Of a DNA stretch of 64,000 bases, positions 8,524-17,116 are shown piece after piece; within the stretch, counting starts at the first letter, position 1; each line of letters opens with the position of its first letter. The DNA is from Oceanobacillus jordanicus (lineage in GTDB: Bacteria; Bacillota; Bacilli; Bacillales; Amphibacillaceae). The position numbers were made by a program, and so were the translations under genes. The notes under the pieces were generated by a model. That model made no database searches. It saw nothing but the letters and a program-made list of their open reading frames with translations, and had not been told where the DNA came from. The stretch lies in NCBI RefSeq assembly GCF_022095695.1, contig NZ_JAIFZM010000004.1, positions 124,001 to 188,000 of the forward strand. Direction: 5' to 3'.

Positions 8524-10161
8524 TTGAAAAAGTGGCAAACGAAAGAAGAGTTAACGGATCTACTTTGCTCCATAGTACAATATCAAAGTATAACTGGTTC
8601 AACTGCTGAGATTGCAATTGCGGAATACCTTTATCACATCCTATCCCAAAAGGAATACTTTCAAAAGAACGCGTCTTCTTTGAATCTCCATCCATTAGAA
8701 GATGGAAGGAGACTGTTAACAGCACTAGTGAAAGGAAAGCAAAAGAAAAAAGACACAGTTATCCTGCTGAGCCACTTTGACGTGGTTGGTGTTGAAGATT
8801 ATGGCTCACTCAGAAATTTAGCCTTTCATCCAAAGGAACTGACAAAGGAACTCTTCCAATCAAAGGATCAACTCCCTGAGAATGTTAGAAAGGATTTAGA
8901 AGCGGGGGATTGGTTGTTTGGGAGAGGCACAATGGATATGAAGGCAGGATTAACACTTCAACTAGCAATGCTAGAACGAGCTATTGAAGGGGAGTTTGAT
9001 GGGAACGTGTTGCTACTTTCTGTACCCGATGAGGAAGTGAATTCTAGTGGTATGCTTACAGCTCTTCCCGTGTTAAATCACTTAAAAGAAACCGAAGAAA
9101 TAGAATATATTGCTTGTTTAAATAGTGAGCCGATGTTTAGCAAATACCCTGGAGATCCTGCTCATTATGTATACACTGGATCAATTGGAAAAGTGCTTCC
9201 TGGATTTTATTGTTATGGGAAAGAATCACATGTTGGGGAGCCATTTGCAGGGATTAACCCCAATCTAATGATTAGTTTTCTATCACAGCAGATGGAATTA
9301 AACGAGGCATTTATTGAGCAGATAGAAGATGAGATCACGCCACCGCCTGTGAGTTTAATGCATCGGGATTTAAAAGCGGAATATTCTGTACAGACCCCTC
9401 AAGCTGCTATCGTAATGTATAACGTTCTTTATTTAAAACAAAGCTTTGAAGAATTAAACAGAAAGCTTCTGGTTAGTGCGAATCAAGCTGTAAAGCAAAT
9501 TGAAGCATATGTAAAAAAGAAAGCTGAGCATTTTGCAACAGTAGCAAAGGATTTTACCATGCCCGCTTCAAAAGTAAGTGTATATATGTATGAGGAGTTA
9601 TATAAAGAGGCGGTTAATAGGTATGGCCAAGAAGAAATAAATCGCCGGCAAAACCTGTTAGGAAGCCAACGGGAACAGGGAGACCGTGACTTTTCCACGT
9701 TATTAGTTCAGGAGTTAGCAGCCATGTGTAATGACTTAGCTCCCATGATCGTGTTGTTCTACAGTCCGCCATTTTATCCTGCTGTATCTTCACACCATGA
9801 CCCGTATATACAAGATGTTATGGAAGATATAAAAAAGTTTACAAAAGAAAATTATAGTATTGATTTAGTTAATTCTGAATTTTTCACTGGTTTATCCGAC
9901 TTAAGCTTTATAGGTCCTGTTACCTCTAATAGCAAAATAAAACAGCTTACAGAAAACATGCCACTTCAGCATAATGGTTTTGTCTTTCCCGAGGAAATGA
10001 TGGAGCAATTAAAAATGCCAATTCTGAATATTGGACCATTGGGAAAAGACCCCCACCAATGGACTGAAAGACTAGAGCTGAATTATAGCTTTAATTCTTT
10101 ACCTACTATTATGTCTAGAGCCATCCAACAGTTGCTGGCAAACTCCCCGAAAAGACAGTAA
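8524..10161 (+). CDS. yqjN: M20 family peptidase, RocB-like (YqjN)
   Basis: A 545-residue protein of the RocB/YqjN branch of M20 metallopeptidases, longer than simple M20 enzymes. Motifs are LLSHFDVVG, GRGTMDMKAGL and PDEEVNSSG, which supply zinc ligands and the catalytic Glu. A family-specific C-terminal extension follows. The start is TTG at 8524 behind a strong AGGGGGA. In B. subtilis the family is linked to amino-acid and arginine degradation, but the substrate is not established. It stands alone, divergent from the GDPD gene. Confidence 0.87.
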   Translation: MKKWQTKEELTDLLCSIVQYQSITGSTAEIAIAEYLYHILSQKEYFQKNASSLNLHPLEDGRRLLTALVKGKQKKKDTVILLSHFDVVGVEDYGSLRNLAFHPKELTKELFQSKDQLPENVRKDLEAGDWLFGRGTMDMKAGLTLQLAMLERAIEGEFDGNVLLLSVPDEEVNSSGMLTALPVLNHLKETEEIEYIACLNSEPMFSKYPGDPAHYVYTGSIGKVLPGFYCYGKESHVGEPFAGINPNLMISFLSQQMELNEAFIEQIEDEITPPPVSLMHRDLKAEYSVQTPQAAIVMYNVLYLKQSFEELNRKLLVSANQAVKQIEAYVKKKAEHFATVAKDFTMPASKVSVYMYEELYKEAVNRYGQEEINRRQNLLGSQREQGDRDFSTLLVQELAAMCNDLAPMIVLFYSPPFYPAVSSHHDPYIQDVMEDIKKFTKENYSIDLVNSEFFTGLSDLSFIGPVTSNSKIKQLTENMPLQHNGFVFPEEMMEQLKMPILNIGPLGKDPHQWTERLELNYSFNSLPTIMSRAIQQLLANSPKRQ

Positions 10162-10180
10162 GCTAAAAATAGTGTAAAAT

Positions 10181-10210
10181 AGCAATAATGAATGGTTATT
10201 CATTATTGCT
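10181..10210. repeat. perfect 13-bp inverted repeat between yqjN and yqjP
   Basis: AGCAATAATGAAT (10181-10193) and its exact complement (10198-10210) are separated by GGTT. No T-run follows on the plus strand, so it is not a typical terminator. It could be a processing hairpin or an operator ahead of yqjP. Confidence 0.6.
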
Positions 10211-10260
10211 GAGTACGAGAGCGATACAGCACACTATGCTTATCTTAAAGGGTGAAAATC

Positions 10261-11235
10261 ATGAAGATTATTGACAATACATTATATCAAATCACTGTTC
10301 CAACTCCTTTTGCAGTTGGGGATGCCCATGTTTATTTATTAAAAGGAGATGTGTTGTCTCTTATTGATGCAGGTGTAAAGACAAAAGAAGCTTATGAAGC
10401 ACTACTAATACAATTAAAGCAAATTGGCTATCATCCAAGGGATATTGAACAGATTATATTGACGCATCATCATCCAGATCACACTGGATTGATTGAGGCA
10501 TTTCCACGTGCTAGGGAAATAATGGCTAATCATCTTGTTGACCTTTGGTTAAGAAAAGACGAGCAATATTTTAATAGATATGAGGATTTCTTCAAAGAAT
10601 ATTTTAAGCAATGTGATATTCCTGAACGTTTTCAGAGTATAGGGAAAAAGTTACGGTCCTTATTAAGCTATGCTGGAGAGGGCCATTTAACCAGAACTCT
10701 TGAAGAGGGAGATAGGCTGCCAGGACATCCTGATTGGCAGGTCCTAAACACGAAGGGCCATGCACAGAGCCATGTTTCTTTTTATAGAGAGTCTGATGGA
10801 ATATTCATCGGCGGAGATCATTTATTGAAAAACATTTCTTCCAATCCTGTAGTCGAACCCCCCATACATGAAGGGGAACGAAGAGCATCTCCTATGCTAC
10901 AGTACAGAAGTAGCCTTCTAAAGTGTCTATCTATCGAAATCAGTCAGGTTTTACCAGGTCATGGAGAGATCTTTTCTAATGTATCGGAGATCGTCCAGTC
11001 TCGTTTTAATAAACAGGAAAAACGTGCTGCTAATGTTTTAGCTTTCCTTCAAACAGGTAAACAAACTGCTTTTCAACTATGTCAAAAAATATTTCCGGTT
11101 CGTTATGAGAGCCAGATTGATTTGACTATGTCAGATATTATCGGCCAGCTCGACTATCTTGAAGCGAGTGGGCTTGTTAGCAAAAGTACAGAGGGGACGA
11201 CAGAGTTTTATGAAGCAACGACGGCTGCAAAATAA
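10261..11235 (+). CDS. yqjP: MBL-fold metallo-hydrolase (YqjP)
   Basis: A 324-residue metallo-beta-lactamase-fold hydrolase. LTHHHPDHTGLIEAFP is the zinc motif, NTKGHAQSHVSFY and GGDHL supply further ligands, and PGHGE is the final His region. A C-terminal winged-helix-like extension (about the last 75 residues) is typical of this subfamily. The ATG at 10261 has AAAGGGTG six bases upstream; a GTG at 10252 lies inside that site and is less likely. The 3' end overlaps the next gene by 26 bases. The substrate is unknown. Confidence 0.86.
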   Translation: MKIIDNTLYQITVPTPFAVGDAHVYLLKGDVLSLIDAGVKTKEAYEALLIQLKQIGYHPRDIEQIILTHHHPDHTGLIEAFPRAREIMANHLVDLWLRKDEQYFNRYEDFFKEYFKQCDIPERFQSIGKKLRSLLSYAGEGHLTRTLEEGDRLPGHPDWQVLNTKGHAQSHVSFYRESDGIFIGGDHLLKNISSNPVVEPPIHEGERRASPMLQYRSSLLKCLSIEISQVLPGHGEIFSNVSEIVQSRFNKQEKRAANVLAFLQTGKQTAFQLCQKIFPVRYESQIDLTMSDIIGQLDYLEASGLVSKSTEGTTEFYEATTAAK

Positions 11236-12007
11236 AAAAGTAATTGTTACTGGCGCTTCAAGTGGAATTGGAGAAAGCATCGTATGGCAGATCGCTGCAA
11301 GTGGAGGGATACCACTTCTAATAGCACGTTCCACTGCTAAAATGAAGGAGCAGTGTGATAAAATAAAACAAACTTTTAACACCGATTGTTATTACTATAC
11401 TTGTGATTTATCGAATAAAAAAGAAATGATGCGGACAGCAGACTTACTCTTACAGGACCATCCTATTATAGATGGACTAATCAATAATGCTGGTTTTGGT
11501 AAATTTCAGCTTGTTGAAGAAATATCTATGCAGGACGTTGAAAGCATGTTTCAAGTTAATGTTATCTCTTTAATACACTTTACAAAAATGCTCCTCCCAC
11601 ATTTTCAGCAAAAGCAAGAAGGGCATATCGTAAACATTGCCTCGCAGGCAGGAAAAATATCTACTCCTAAATCGGCTGTCTATGCTGCAACGAAACATGC
11701 CGTTATTGGTTTTACTAATAGTTTGCGTATGGAAACTGCAAAAGATCACATTTTGGTTACAGCAGTAAATTTAGGACCGGTAGATACAAACTTTTTTACC
11801 CAGGCAGATCCTAAAGGGTCGTATAAGAAAAATGTTAGCCGTTATATGCTAGACCCTAATCGTGTTGCAAACAGAGTTACGCGAAATTTGTTCAAGCAGA
11901 AAAGGGAAATTAATATGCCTGGTTGGATGGAAGTAGGGAGCAGGCTGTACCATGTTTTTCCTGGTATAATGGAGAAACTCCTTGAAACGCAATTTAATAA
12001 AAAGTAA
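11210..12007 (+). CDS. yqjQ: short-chain dehydrogenase/reductase (YqjQ)
   Basis: A 265-residue classical SDR oxidoreductase. VTGASSGIGESI is the cofactor glycine motif near the N-terminus, NNAGFG follows, SQAG holds the catalytic Ser, and YAATKHA holds the catalytic Tyr and Lys. The cofactor is NAD(P)H; the Arg after TGA-type glycines is not obvious, so NADP preference is open. The ATG at 11210 lies inside the end of yqjP, so the two genes are coupled. An upstream in-frame TTG (11159) would add 17 residues but has no ribosome site. The substrate is unknown. Confidence 0.87.
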   Translation: MKQRRLQNKKVIVTGASSGIGESIVWQIAASGGIPLLIARSTAKMKEQCDKIKQTFNTDCYYYTCDLSNKKEMMRTADLLLQDHPIIDGLINNAGFGKFQLVEEISMQDVESMFQVNVISLIHFTKMLLPHFQQKQEGHIVNIASQAGKISTPKSAVYAATKHAVIGFTNSLRMETAKDHILVTAVNLGPVDTNFFTQADPKGSYKKNVSRYMLDPNRVANRVTRNLFKQKREINMPGWMEVGSRLYHVFPGIMEKLLETQFNKK

Positions 12008-12032
12008 ACAAAGATCAATTGGAGGGAATAGT

Positions 12033-12356
12033 ATGGAACTTCATATCACCCCAGCAGCAAAAGAAGAATTGGAAAAAAGAAACATAAATCAAAATCGTTA
12101 TGTTGTTCTCTGGTATGACACAGAGGGATGTGGTTGTGGTGTAAATGGCGTACCTACAATAAGATTTACTAACGGCTATACAAATGACTATTTTGAGATA
12201 GAAAGTGACAGCTTCCCTGTTTTAATACAGAAGCACCAAAAAGTATTTTTTGCTGAATCAATGAAGCTTGATGTAATAAATGGCATGCTTCGTTTATCGA
12301 GTCCTGAAGGCATCCTAAATCCATTTATCGCACCACAAAGCATATGTGAAATATAA
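12033..12356 (+). CDS. yqkB: HesB/IscA-like iron-sulfur family protein (YqkB)
   Basis: A 107-residue protein of the HesB/YadR-like fold. DTEGCGCGVNGVP at about residues 30-42 is a Cys-x-Cys segment typical of the YqkB branch. It lacks the three-Cys arrangement of true IscA, so Fe-S scaffold activity should not be assumed. TTGGAGGGAATA precedes the ATG at 12033. The gene follows yqjQ by 25 bases and ends the transcript before a strongly structured intergenic segment. Confidence 0.82.
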   Translation: MELHITPAAKEELEKRNINQNRYVVLWYDTEGCGCGVNGVPTIRFTNGYTNDYFEIESDSFPVLIQKHQKVFFAESMKLDVINGMLRLSSPEGILNPFIAPQSICEI

Positions 12357-12366
12357 AGTGAAACTT

Positions 12367-12505
12367 CAATCAGTGGGGGTTTTGGTTCTTCCCCCACTGA
12401 TTGTTAGTTGAACGAATCGGGGGTGTTAGCGCCCGTTTACTCCCACTTAAACATCACGGTTTCACTTCATATTTCGAAGTGGGAGTTTTACGGACGCTTA
12501 CACCG
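12367..12505 (+). other. multi-hairpin intergenic element
   Basis: Three stem-loops stand in a row. The first is a perfect 13-bp stem (12367-12379 with 12391-12403). The second is a short GC hairpin, CGGGGGTGTTAGCGCCCG (12418-12435). The third is a 9-bp stem CTCCCACTT/AAGTGGGAG (12440-12448 with 12477-12485). The segment at 12491-12504 is complementary to most of the second hairpin (about 12 of 14 positions), so an alternative long-range pairing is possible. A related GC hairpin recurs at 24570-24586. The function is unknown; it may be a terminator complex, a small RNA or a mobile-element remnant. Confidence 0.5.
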
Positions 12506-12511
12506 GGATAA

Positions 12512-12547
12512 AACCCAGGGGATGACGTATTATCCATCCCCTGGGTT
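12512..12547. terminator. hairpin terminator between convergent yqkB and yqkF
   Basis: AACCCAGGGGATG (12512-12524) pairs perfectly with 12535-12547 around a 10-base loop. The adjoining T-tracts are weak on both strands. It lies between two converging genes. Confidence 0.65.
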
Positions 12548-12586
12548 GATTTATACTATAGAAAGATAAAAACTGTGTGCTTATAG

Positions 12587-13501
12587 TTACCGATGGTTTT
12601 CATATTGAATTGGTTTAACAAGTTGTTGAATTTCCAAATAAGTTTCATTTGGAAGTTCTCCTAAGGAGAATCCAGTGTTAGCCTTTAGTTGTTCGATAGA
12701 ACTTGAGCCAAATACTGCACTGGCAACAGCTGGGTGTTTGAGTACATACTGTAGAGCAAGTTCTTGCAGGCCACCTTTAAACGTGGTCTTCGATAATGTC
12801 TCATAGTATTTCTGTAAGTCATCATAGGAGTGGGTGAGGTACCCTTCACTCCCTTTTGCCTCGATCTTTTGTTTAGCTTGATTACTCAACATTCCTTTGG
12901 CTAGTGGACCTCTTGCAAGTACACTGATTCCATTTGCGTGAAGTATATCAAGTAGTTCCTCCTCGGGCCGGCGATCAAAAATACTATATTGCATCATAAC
13001 AGCATCAATCGTTGAGCGCTTTACATATTCACGAATAACATTAGGACGTATAGAGGAAATTCCATAACTTCGTATATAACCTTCTTCTTTCAAACGTTCA
13101 AATGCTTCAATTGATTCATCTATTGGATCATCGAGCGTACCACCATGCAACATATAGAAGTCAATATAATCTGTCTGTAGACGACGTAAACTGTCTTTTA
13201 CCCCTTCCGTTATATGTTTAGCTGATGGGTCCCAGTGCCAGTCTTTTGTTTCCTTATTAAAATGATTTCCTACTTTTGTAGTGAGAACAACCTTATCTCG
13301 TTTTCCTTTAATTGCTTTTCCTACGATTTCTTCATTTGTACCAAAATCATATAGATCTGCCGTATCAAGATGTGTTATTCCTCTCTCCAGTGCCATATCG
13401 ATTATATTTTTTGCCTTTTTTTCATCTATGCCAAGTGACATACAACCTAATGTGAGGGCAGAAATCATAATTCCCGATTTACCCAATTGATTTTCTTTCA
13501 A
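12587..13501 (-). CDS. yqkF: aldo/keto reductase (YqkF)
   Basis: A 304-residue aldo/keto reductase TIM barrel using NADPH. Motifs are LGCMSLG, HLDTADLYDFGTNEE (catalytic Asp and Tyr), TKVGNHF (catalytic Lys), MLHGG (catalytic His) and the C-terminal FGSSSIEQL, which is the cofactor region. It matches B. subtilis YqkF in position and style. TTG at 13501 is preferred because GGGAGG lies nine bases ahead; the ATG at 13510 directly abuts that site. It is transcribed against its neighbours as a single gene. The physiological substrate is unknown. Confidence 0.9.
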   Translation of the reverse strand: MKENQLGKSGIMISALTLGCMSLGIDEKKAKNIIDMALERGITHLDTADLYDFGTNEEIVGKAIKGKRDKVVLTTKVGNHFNKETKDWHWDPSAKHITEGVKDSLRRLQTDYIDFYMLHGGTLDDPIDESIEAFERLKEEGYIRSYGISSIRPNVIREYVKRSTIDAVMMQYSIFDRRPEEELLDILHANGISVLARGPLAKGMLSNQAKQKIEAKGSEGYLTHSYDDLQKYYETLSKTTFKGGLQELALQYVLKHPAVASAVFGSSSIEQLKANTGFSLGELPNETYLEIQQLVKPIQYENHR

Positions 13502-13690
13502 ACGAATCATCCTCCCAATTTCATACTATTCCCATTGTAAAAAGTGCGTAAACACAATACAACTATTTTGCGGTGGGCTTTATAATATCTTATACTAACA
13601 GAAGAAACTTAACTAGATGCTTGTGCTGAGGGAATCATTTTAACGAAATAGTCGTGACTGAACGAACAACTTAAGAAAGAAGGATTATAT

Positions 13691-14233
13691 ATGAAGAAGT
13701 TTGAAGAAAAAACAATAAACACAACTTCCATTTATGAAGGGAAAGTCGTTGATTTGCGGGTGGATGAAGTAAGTCTTCCAAATGGGAGAACAGCGAAAAG
13801 AGAATTAATTAAGCACCCAGGAGCAGTTGCAGTAATTCCAATCACAAAAGATAATAAAATTGTGTTAGTGGAACAATTTCGCAAGCCACTTGAAAAGTCA
13901 CTGGTTGAAATCCCAGCTGGAAAAGTGGAAATTGGTGAAGCGCCCGAAGTTACTGCCAGACGTGAATTAGAGGAAGAAACAGGTTATACAACTAACGAGT
14001 TTTCATTCGTTACATCTTTTTACACATCACCCGGTTTTGCAGATGAATTAATGCATATCTATATAACGGATGAGCTTGAGAAGATGGATACGCCACCCGC
14101 AAGTGACGAAGACGAGTTTGTCGAAGTTCTTGAACTGACATTAGATGAGGCAAAAGAGCTTGTTGAGCAAGAAAGAATTCATGATGCAAAAACAAATTAC
14201 GCAATTCTTTACTTGCATGCATTGGGGAGATAA
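13691..14233 (+). CDS. nudF: ADP-ribose pyrophosphatase (Nudix hydrolase)
   Basis: A 180-residue Nudix hydrolase cleaving ADP-ribose to AMP and ribose 5-phosphate. The Nudix box spans residues 77-99 and fits G-x5-E-x7-REUxEExGU exactly, with RELEEETGY at its end. SFYTSPGFADE just downstream includes the Pro found after the box in ADP-ribose-specific members. AAGAAGGA precedes the ATG. It lies two bases ahead of yqxK and starts this plus-strand transcript, as in B. subtilis (yqkG). Confidence 0.94.
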   Translation: MKKFEEKTINTTSIYEGKVVDLRVDEVSLPNGRTAKRELIKHPGAVAVIPITKDNKIVLVEQFRKPLEKSLVEIPAGKVEIGEAPEVTARRELEEETGYTTNEFSFVTSFYTSPGFADELMHIYITDELEKMDTPPASDEDEFVEVLELTLDEAKELVEQERIHDAKTNYAILYLHALGR

Positions 14234-14235
14234 TC

Positions 14236-15411
14236 ATGCTATCAAATTATTTTGTTGACATGCATATTCATATTGGTAGAGATATGGATAATAGGCCAGT
14301 GAAAATAACTGGTGCAAAGTCGCTAACGTTAACGAACATTCTTATAGAAGCAAGCAGGAATAAGGGGATGGGCATGATTGGTGTGATTGATTGCCATGCC
14401 CCAGCGGTTCAAAGAGAAATCAACATGCTGATTAAATCTGGGGAAGCACGGGAATTAGAAGACGGTGGGATACAATTTGAAGGGGTTACTTTATTACTTG
14501 GATCGGAAATTGAAATATATGATGCTTCCAGTCAGGGACCGATTCATGTATTATGTTTTCTTCCTAATCTTAAAAGCATGTCCAAGTTTACCGAATGGCT
14601 CGCACAGAGAATGACAAATATTAATCTAAGCTCACAACGCTACTATGGAACTGGAAAAGAACTACAATACAAGATTAAAGAGCTAGAAGGTATTTTCATT
14701 CCCGCGCACGTCTTTACCCCGTTTAAAAGCTTGTTCGGAAAAGGAGTAAAAAAATCGTTGACCGAGGTATTTGATTCAGATCTAGTAGACGGGATTGAAC
14801 TGGGACTTAGTTCTGACACCGAAATGGCGGATCAGCTTGCTGAACTACATGCCTATACTTTTTTAACAAACTCTGATGCACACTCACTGGCTAAAATCGC
14901 GCGTGAATATCAAGTAGTGCGAATGGAAAGCCCATCGTTTAAAGAGTTTCTATGGGCATTACACAATGTGAAAGGACGGGCTATCTCTGCTAATTATGGT
15001 ATGAACCCAGCACTGGGCAAGTACCATCTTACAGTGTGTAATGAGTGTAACCAACATACTCCCTCAAAATCGACACATTGTATTCACTGTGGTTCCAACA
15101 AAATAACAAAGGGTGTGGCAGATCGAATCAATGAACTAAGTAACGGTATAGCGAATAAGCTGAACCGACCACCTTACTTTTATCAAGTACCGCTTGAATA
15201 TATTCCTTACCTTGGAAAGAAAACGTATGAGAAGTTACTGAAGAGATTTGACAACGAAATGAATGTGATTCATCGCGCTCCATTAGAAGAAATGGAAGAG
15301 ATCGTACAAGGGAAGATTGCCAAATCTATCATCCAAATGCGAGAGGGAAAATTAGGGATAAAAGCTGGTGGCGGTGGGAAGTATGGAAAGATAATTTCTG
15401 ATGAGACATGA
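14236..15411 (+). CDS. yqxK: PHP-domain protein of the YqxK / endonuclease Q family
   Basis: A 391-residue protein of the TIGR00375 family. The N-terminal PHP-type metal-binding domain begins DMHIHIGRDMD and continues with GVIDCHAP and NSDAHSL. A zinc ribbon, CNECN...CIHCGS, lies at about residues 264-286. A helix-hairpin-helix-like tail follows (IPYLGKKTYEKLLKRFD). Archaeal and some Bacillus relatives have been shown to nick DNA 5' of deaminated bases (endonuclease Q). Older annotations call it a helicase, but no helicase motifs are present. It is tightly coupled to nudF, which may hint at nucleotide and DNA-damage housekeeping. Confidence 0.82.
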   Translation: MLSNYFVDMHIHIGRDMDNRPVKITGAKSLTLTNILIEASRNKGMGMIGVIDCHAPAVQREINMLIKSGEARELEDGGIQFEGVTLLLGSEIEIYDASSQGPIHVLCFLPNLKSMSKFTEWLAQRMTNINLSSQRYYGTGKELQYKIKELEGIFIPAHVFTPFKSLFGKGVKKSLTEVFDSDLVDGIELGLSSDTEMADQLAELHAYTFLTNSDAHSLAKIAREYQVVRMESPSFKEFLWALHNVKGRAISANYGMNPALGKYHLTVCNECNQHTPSKSTHCIHCGSNKITKGVADRINELSNGIANKLNRPPYFYQVPLEYIPYLGKKTYEKLLKRFDNEMNVIHRAPLEEMEEIVQGKIAKSIIQMREGKLGIKAGGGGKYGKIISDET

Positions 15412-15504
15412 GAATAAGTAAGTAATAATAGTAAAGTTGGTATTTTTAACAGGAATTCTTCATAGTTTTTAGTATAGCAGTATCTCTTGAATGGAGGATT
15501 CCGA

Positions 15505-16143
15505 ATGTATAAAAATAGAGCTATCATTACAGACCACCTAAAAGATCATGCCACCATCTACTTGTTTATGATTATCCTGTTTATGACAGGGATCGTATTC
15601 GGTGCCATTCTAGTTAATAGTATGAGTGTCGTTCAAAAACAGGACCTCATTTTTTATTTGGAACGTTTTTTCGGTCAGCTTCACAATCAGCAACTAACTG
15701 AAAATACAACCATCTTAAAAAATAGTTTCTTTTATCATGTGAAATATCTACTCTTACTATTTATACTTGGGCTGTCCGTAATCGGGCTTCCGATTGTATG
15801 GATCTTATTATTTATTAAAGGCCTTGTTGTAGGATTTTCAGTTGGGTTTATCGTAAATCAACTAGGAATGGATGGCTTTTTACTAGCTACTTTCTCCATA
15901 GCGCCACAGAATATTCTGATTATACCTATATATATTGTTGCGGGTAGTTTAGCCATGATCTTTTCTCTAAAATTGCTGGGCAAATTATTTACTCGTAAAG
16001 TATCGCAACCAGTCTTCCAGCCTTTTGGGAGATATGCTATGATATTTGGTTTTCTCTTGATTCTTTCATTCGCAGCTGCATTATTAGAGACCTATGTATC
16101 GAATGAGGCGATGACATATATAGTCAAATCATTTTACCAATAA
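15505..16143 (+). CDS. spoIIM: stage II sporulation protein M
   Basis: A 212-residue integral membrane protein of the SpoIIM family. With SpoIID and SpoIIP it drives peptidoglycan remodelling during forespore engulfment. At least five hydrophobic segments are seen, including FMIILFMTGIVFGAILV near the N-terminus and a family-typical SVGFIVNQLG segment. The ATG at 15505 follows ATGGAGGATT; an upstream in-frame TTG at 15487 precedes that ribosome site. Position between yqxK and fur matches B. subtilis. Confidence 0.9.
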   Translation: MYKNRAIITDHLKDHATIYLFMIILFMTGIVFGAILVNSMSVVQKQDLIFYLERFFGQLHNQQLTENTTILKNSFFYHVKYLLLLFILGLSVIGLPIVWILLFIKGLVVGFSVGFIVNQLGMDGFLLATFSIAPQNILIIPIYIVAGSLAMIFSLKLLGKLFTRKVSQPVFQPFGRYAMIFGFLLILSFAAALLETYVSNEAMTYIVKSFYQ

Positions 16144-16154
16144 TAAAACTTAAA

Positions 16155-16169
16155 CTATAATGATTATAA
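16155..16169 (+). promoter_or_regulatory. PerR-type operator upstream of fur
   Basis: CTATAATGATTATAA matches the PerR consensus TTATAATNATTATAA at all defined positions except the first. B. subtilis fur belongs to the PerR regulon, so the assignment fits known biology. The box lies about 26 bases upstream of the -35 element of the recognised fur promoter rather than over it. Confidence 0.65.
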
Positions 16170-16195
16170 ATATAAAATAATAATCAAATTATATT

Positions 16196-16224
16196 TTGAC
16201 ACGTTCTAATTCGATGCCTATAAT
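16196..16224 (+). promoter_or_regulatory. sigma-A promoter of fur
   Basis: A consensus -35 TTGACA (16196-16201) and a consensus -10 TATAAT (16219-16224) are 17 bases apart. Transcription would begin near 16231, about 24 bases before the fur ATG. Confidence 0.85.
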
Positions 16225-16254
16225 AAAGATGGGATACGAGGGAGGGAACCTGCC

Positions 16255-16713
16255 ATGGAACATCGCATAGACCAAATAAAAAAACAGCTCCATGCACAGA
16301 GCTATAAGCTTACTCCACAACGGGAAGCCACGGTTAGGGTTTTACTTGAAAGAGAAGAAGACCATCTTAGTGCAGAAGATATCTATCTACTGGTAAAGGA
16401 AAAAGCACCTGAAATCGGTTTGGCAACAGTTTATCGTACATTAGAGTTATTATCAGAACTAAAGATTGTAGATAAGATTAATTTTGGCGACGGTGTGTCA
16501 CGTTATGATCTAAGAAAAGAAGGCGCAGAGCACTTCCATCACCATCTTGTTTGTATAGAATGCGGTTCAGTTGAAGAAATTGAAAATGACTTATTGGGTG
16601 ATGTAGAGAAAATCGTGGAGCGAGACTGGGGATTTCAAGTAAAAGATCATCGATTGACTTTCCACGGTATATGTAGGAAGTGTCATGATGGAACCACTAC
16701 ACTAAAAAAATAA
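16255..16713 (+). CDS. fur: ferric uptake regulator Fur
   Basis: A 152-residue metal-dependent repressor of iron-uptake genes. The N-terminal winged helix includes LTPQREATVRVLLE and GLATVYRTLELL (recognition helix). The dimerisation domain contains HFHHHLVCIECG, with the metal-binding His cluster and the first zinc Cys pair, and CRKC near the end is the second pair. Fur is favoured over the paralogues PerR and Zur by position: between spoIIM and yqzK-xerD, exactly as in B. subtilis. GGGAGGG precedes the ATG. Confidence 0.92.
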   Translation: MEHRIDQIKKQLHAQSYKLTPQREATVRVLLEREEDHLSAEDIYLLVKEKAPEIGLATVYRTLELLSELKIVDKINFGDGVSRYDLRKEGAEHFHHHLVCIECGSVEEIENDLLGDVEKIVERDWGFQVKDHRLTFHGICRKCHDGTTTLKK

Positions 16714-16719
16714 TCCGGG

Positions 16720-16752
16720 TGCCTTTTTTCAGCTGAAGAAAGGCATTTTTGA
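16720..16752 (+). terminator. terminator after fur
   Basis: TGCCTTTTTTCAGCTGAAGAAAGGCA folds back on itself (16720-16745) and is followed by TTTTT. Confidence 0.85.
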
Positions 16753-16817
16753 TTTGCTAACTATAAGTAAGCATTTACAAAAGCTATTAAAAAGGGTAAA
16801 TTGTAGGCAGTGTTCTT

Positions 16818-16846
16818 TTTAAAACTTCTATGTTTCTATGTATAAT
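16818..16846 (+). promoter_or_regulatory. sigma-A-like promoter of yqzK-xerD
   Basis: TTTAAA (16818-16823), a 17-base spacer and TATAAT (16841-16846). The -10 is perfect, the -35 matches in four of six bases. It lies 60 bases before the yqzK start. Confidence 0.55.
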
Positions 16847-16905
16847 GTTAATCTTTTTTGGCATATCTTCTAATAATAGAAGATAACAGAAGGGGAGTTA
16901 TACAT

Positions 16906-17112
16906 TTGAAACGATTAGTATGGGACACGTTAAAGGTTTTCATTATCTTTACTGCCTGCACCTGTTTATTTTATTTCGGGCTTAAAGCTATGCATACGGA
17001 GTATGAAGAATTCCATCGTTATGATCAACCGGATGGCCCTGCAGTAAAAGTGTTTCAACAAGAATCAAGTCTGCTAGACAGATTAAATCTATTTTTTCGC
17101 TTGGGGGAGTAA
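16906..17112 (+). CDS. yqzK: YqzK-like small membrane protein (DUF4227)
   Basis: A 68-residue protein with one N-terminal membrane span (TLKVFIIFTACTCLFYFGL, about residues 6-24) and a short charged tail. It resembles the YqzK/DUF4227 family, which sits before xerD in B. subtilis. TTG at 16906 follows AAGGGGAG at good distance; earlier in-frame codons lack a ribosome site. It is four bases from xerD, so coupled. Function is unknown. Confidence 0.75.
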   Translation: MKRLVWDTLKVFIIFTACTCLFYFGLKAMHTEYEEFHRYDQPDGPAVKVFQQESSLLDRLNLFFRLGE

Positions 17113-17116
17113 TCGG

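Noticed and set aside
10252-10260. GTG start of yqjP
   Set aside because: It falls inside the ribosome site serving the ATG at 10261.
16840-16905. 16-residue upstream extension of yqzK
   Set aside because: No ribosome site for the 16858 start; TTG 16906 has AAGGGGAG at proper distance.
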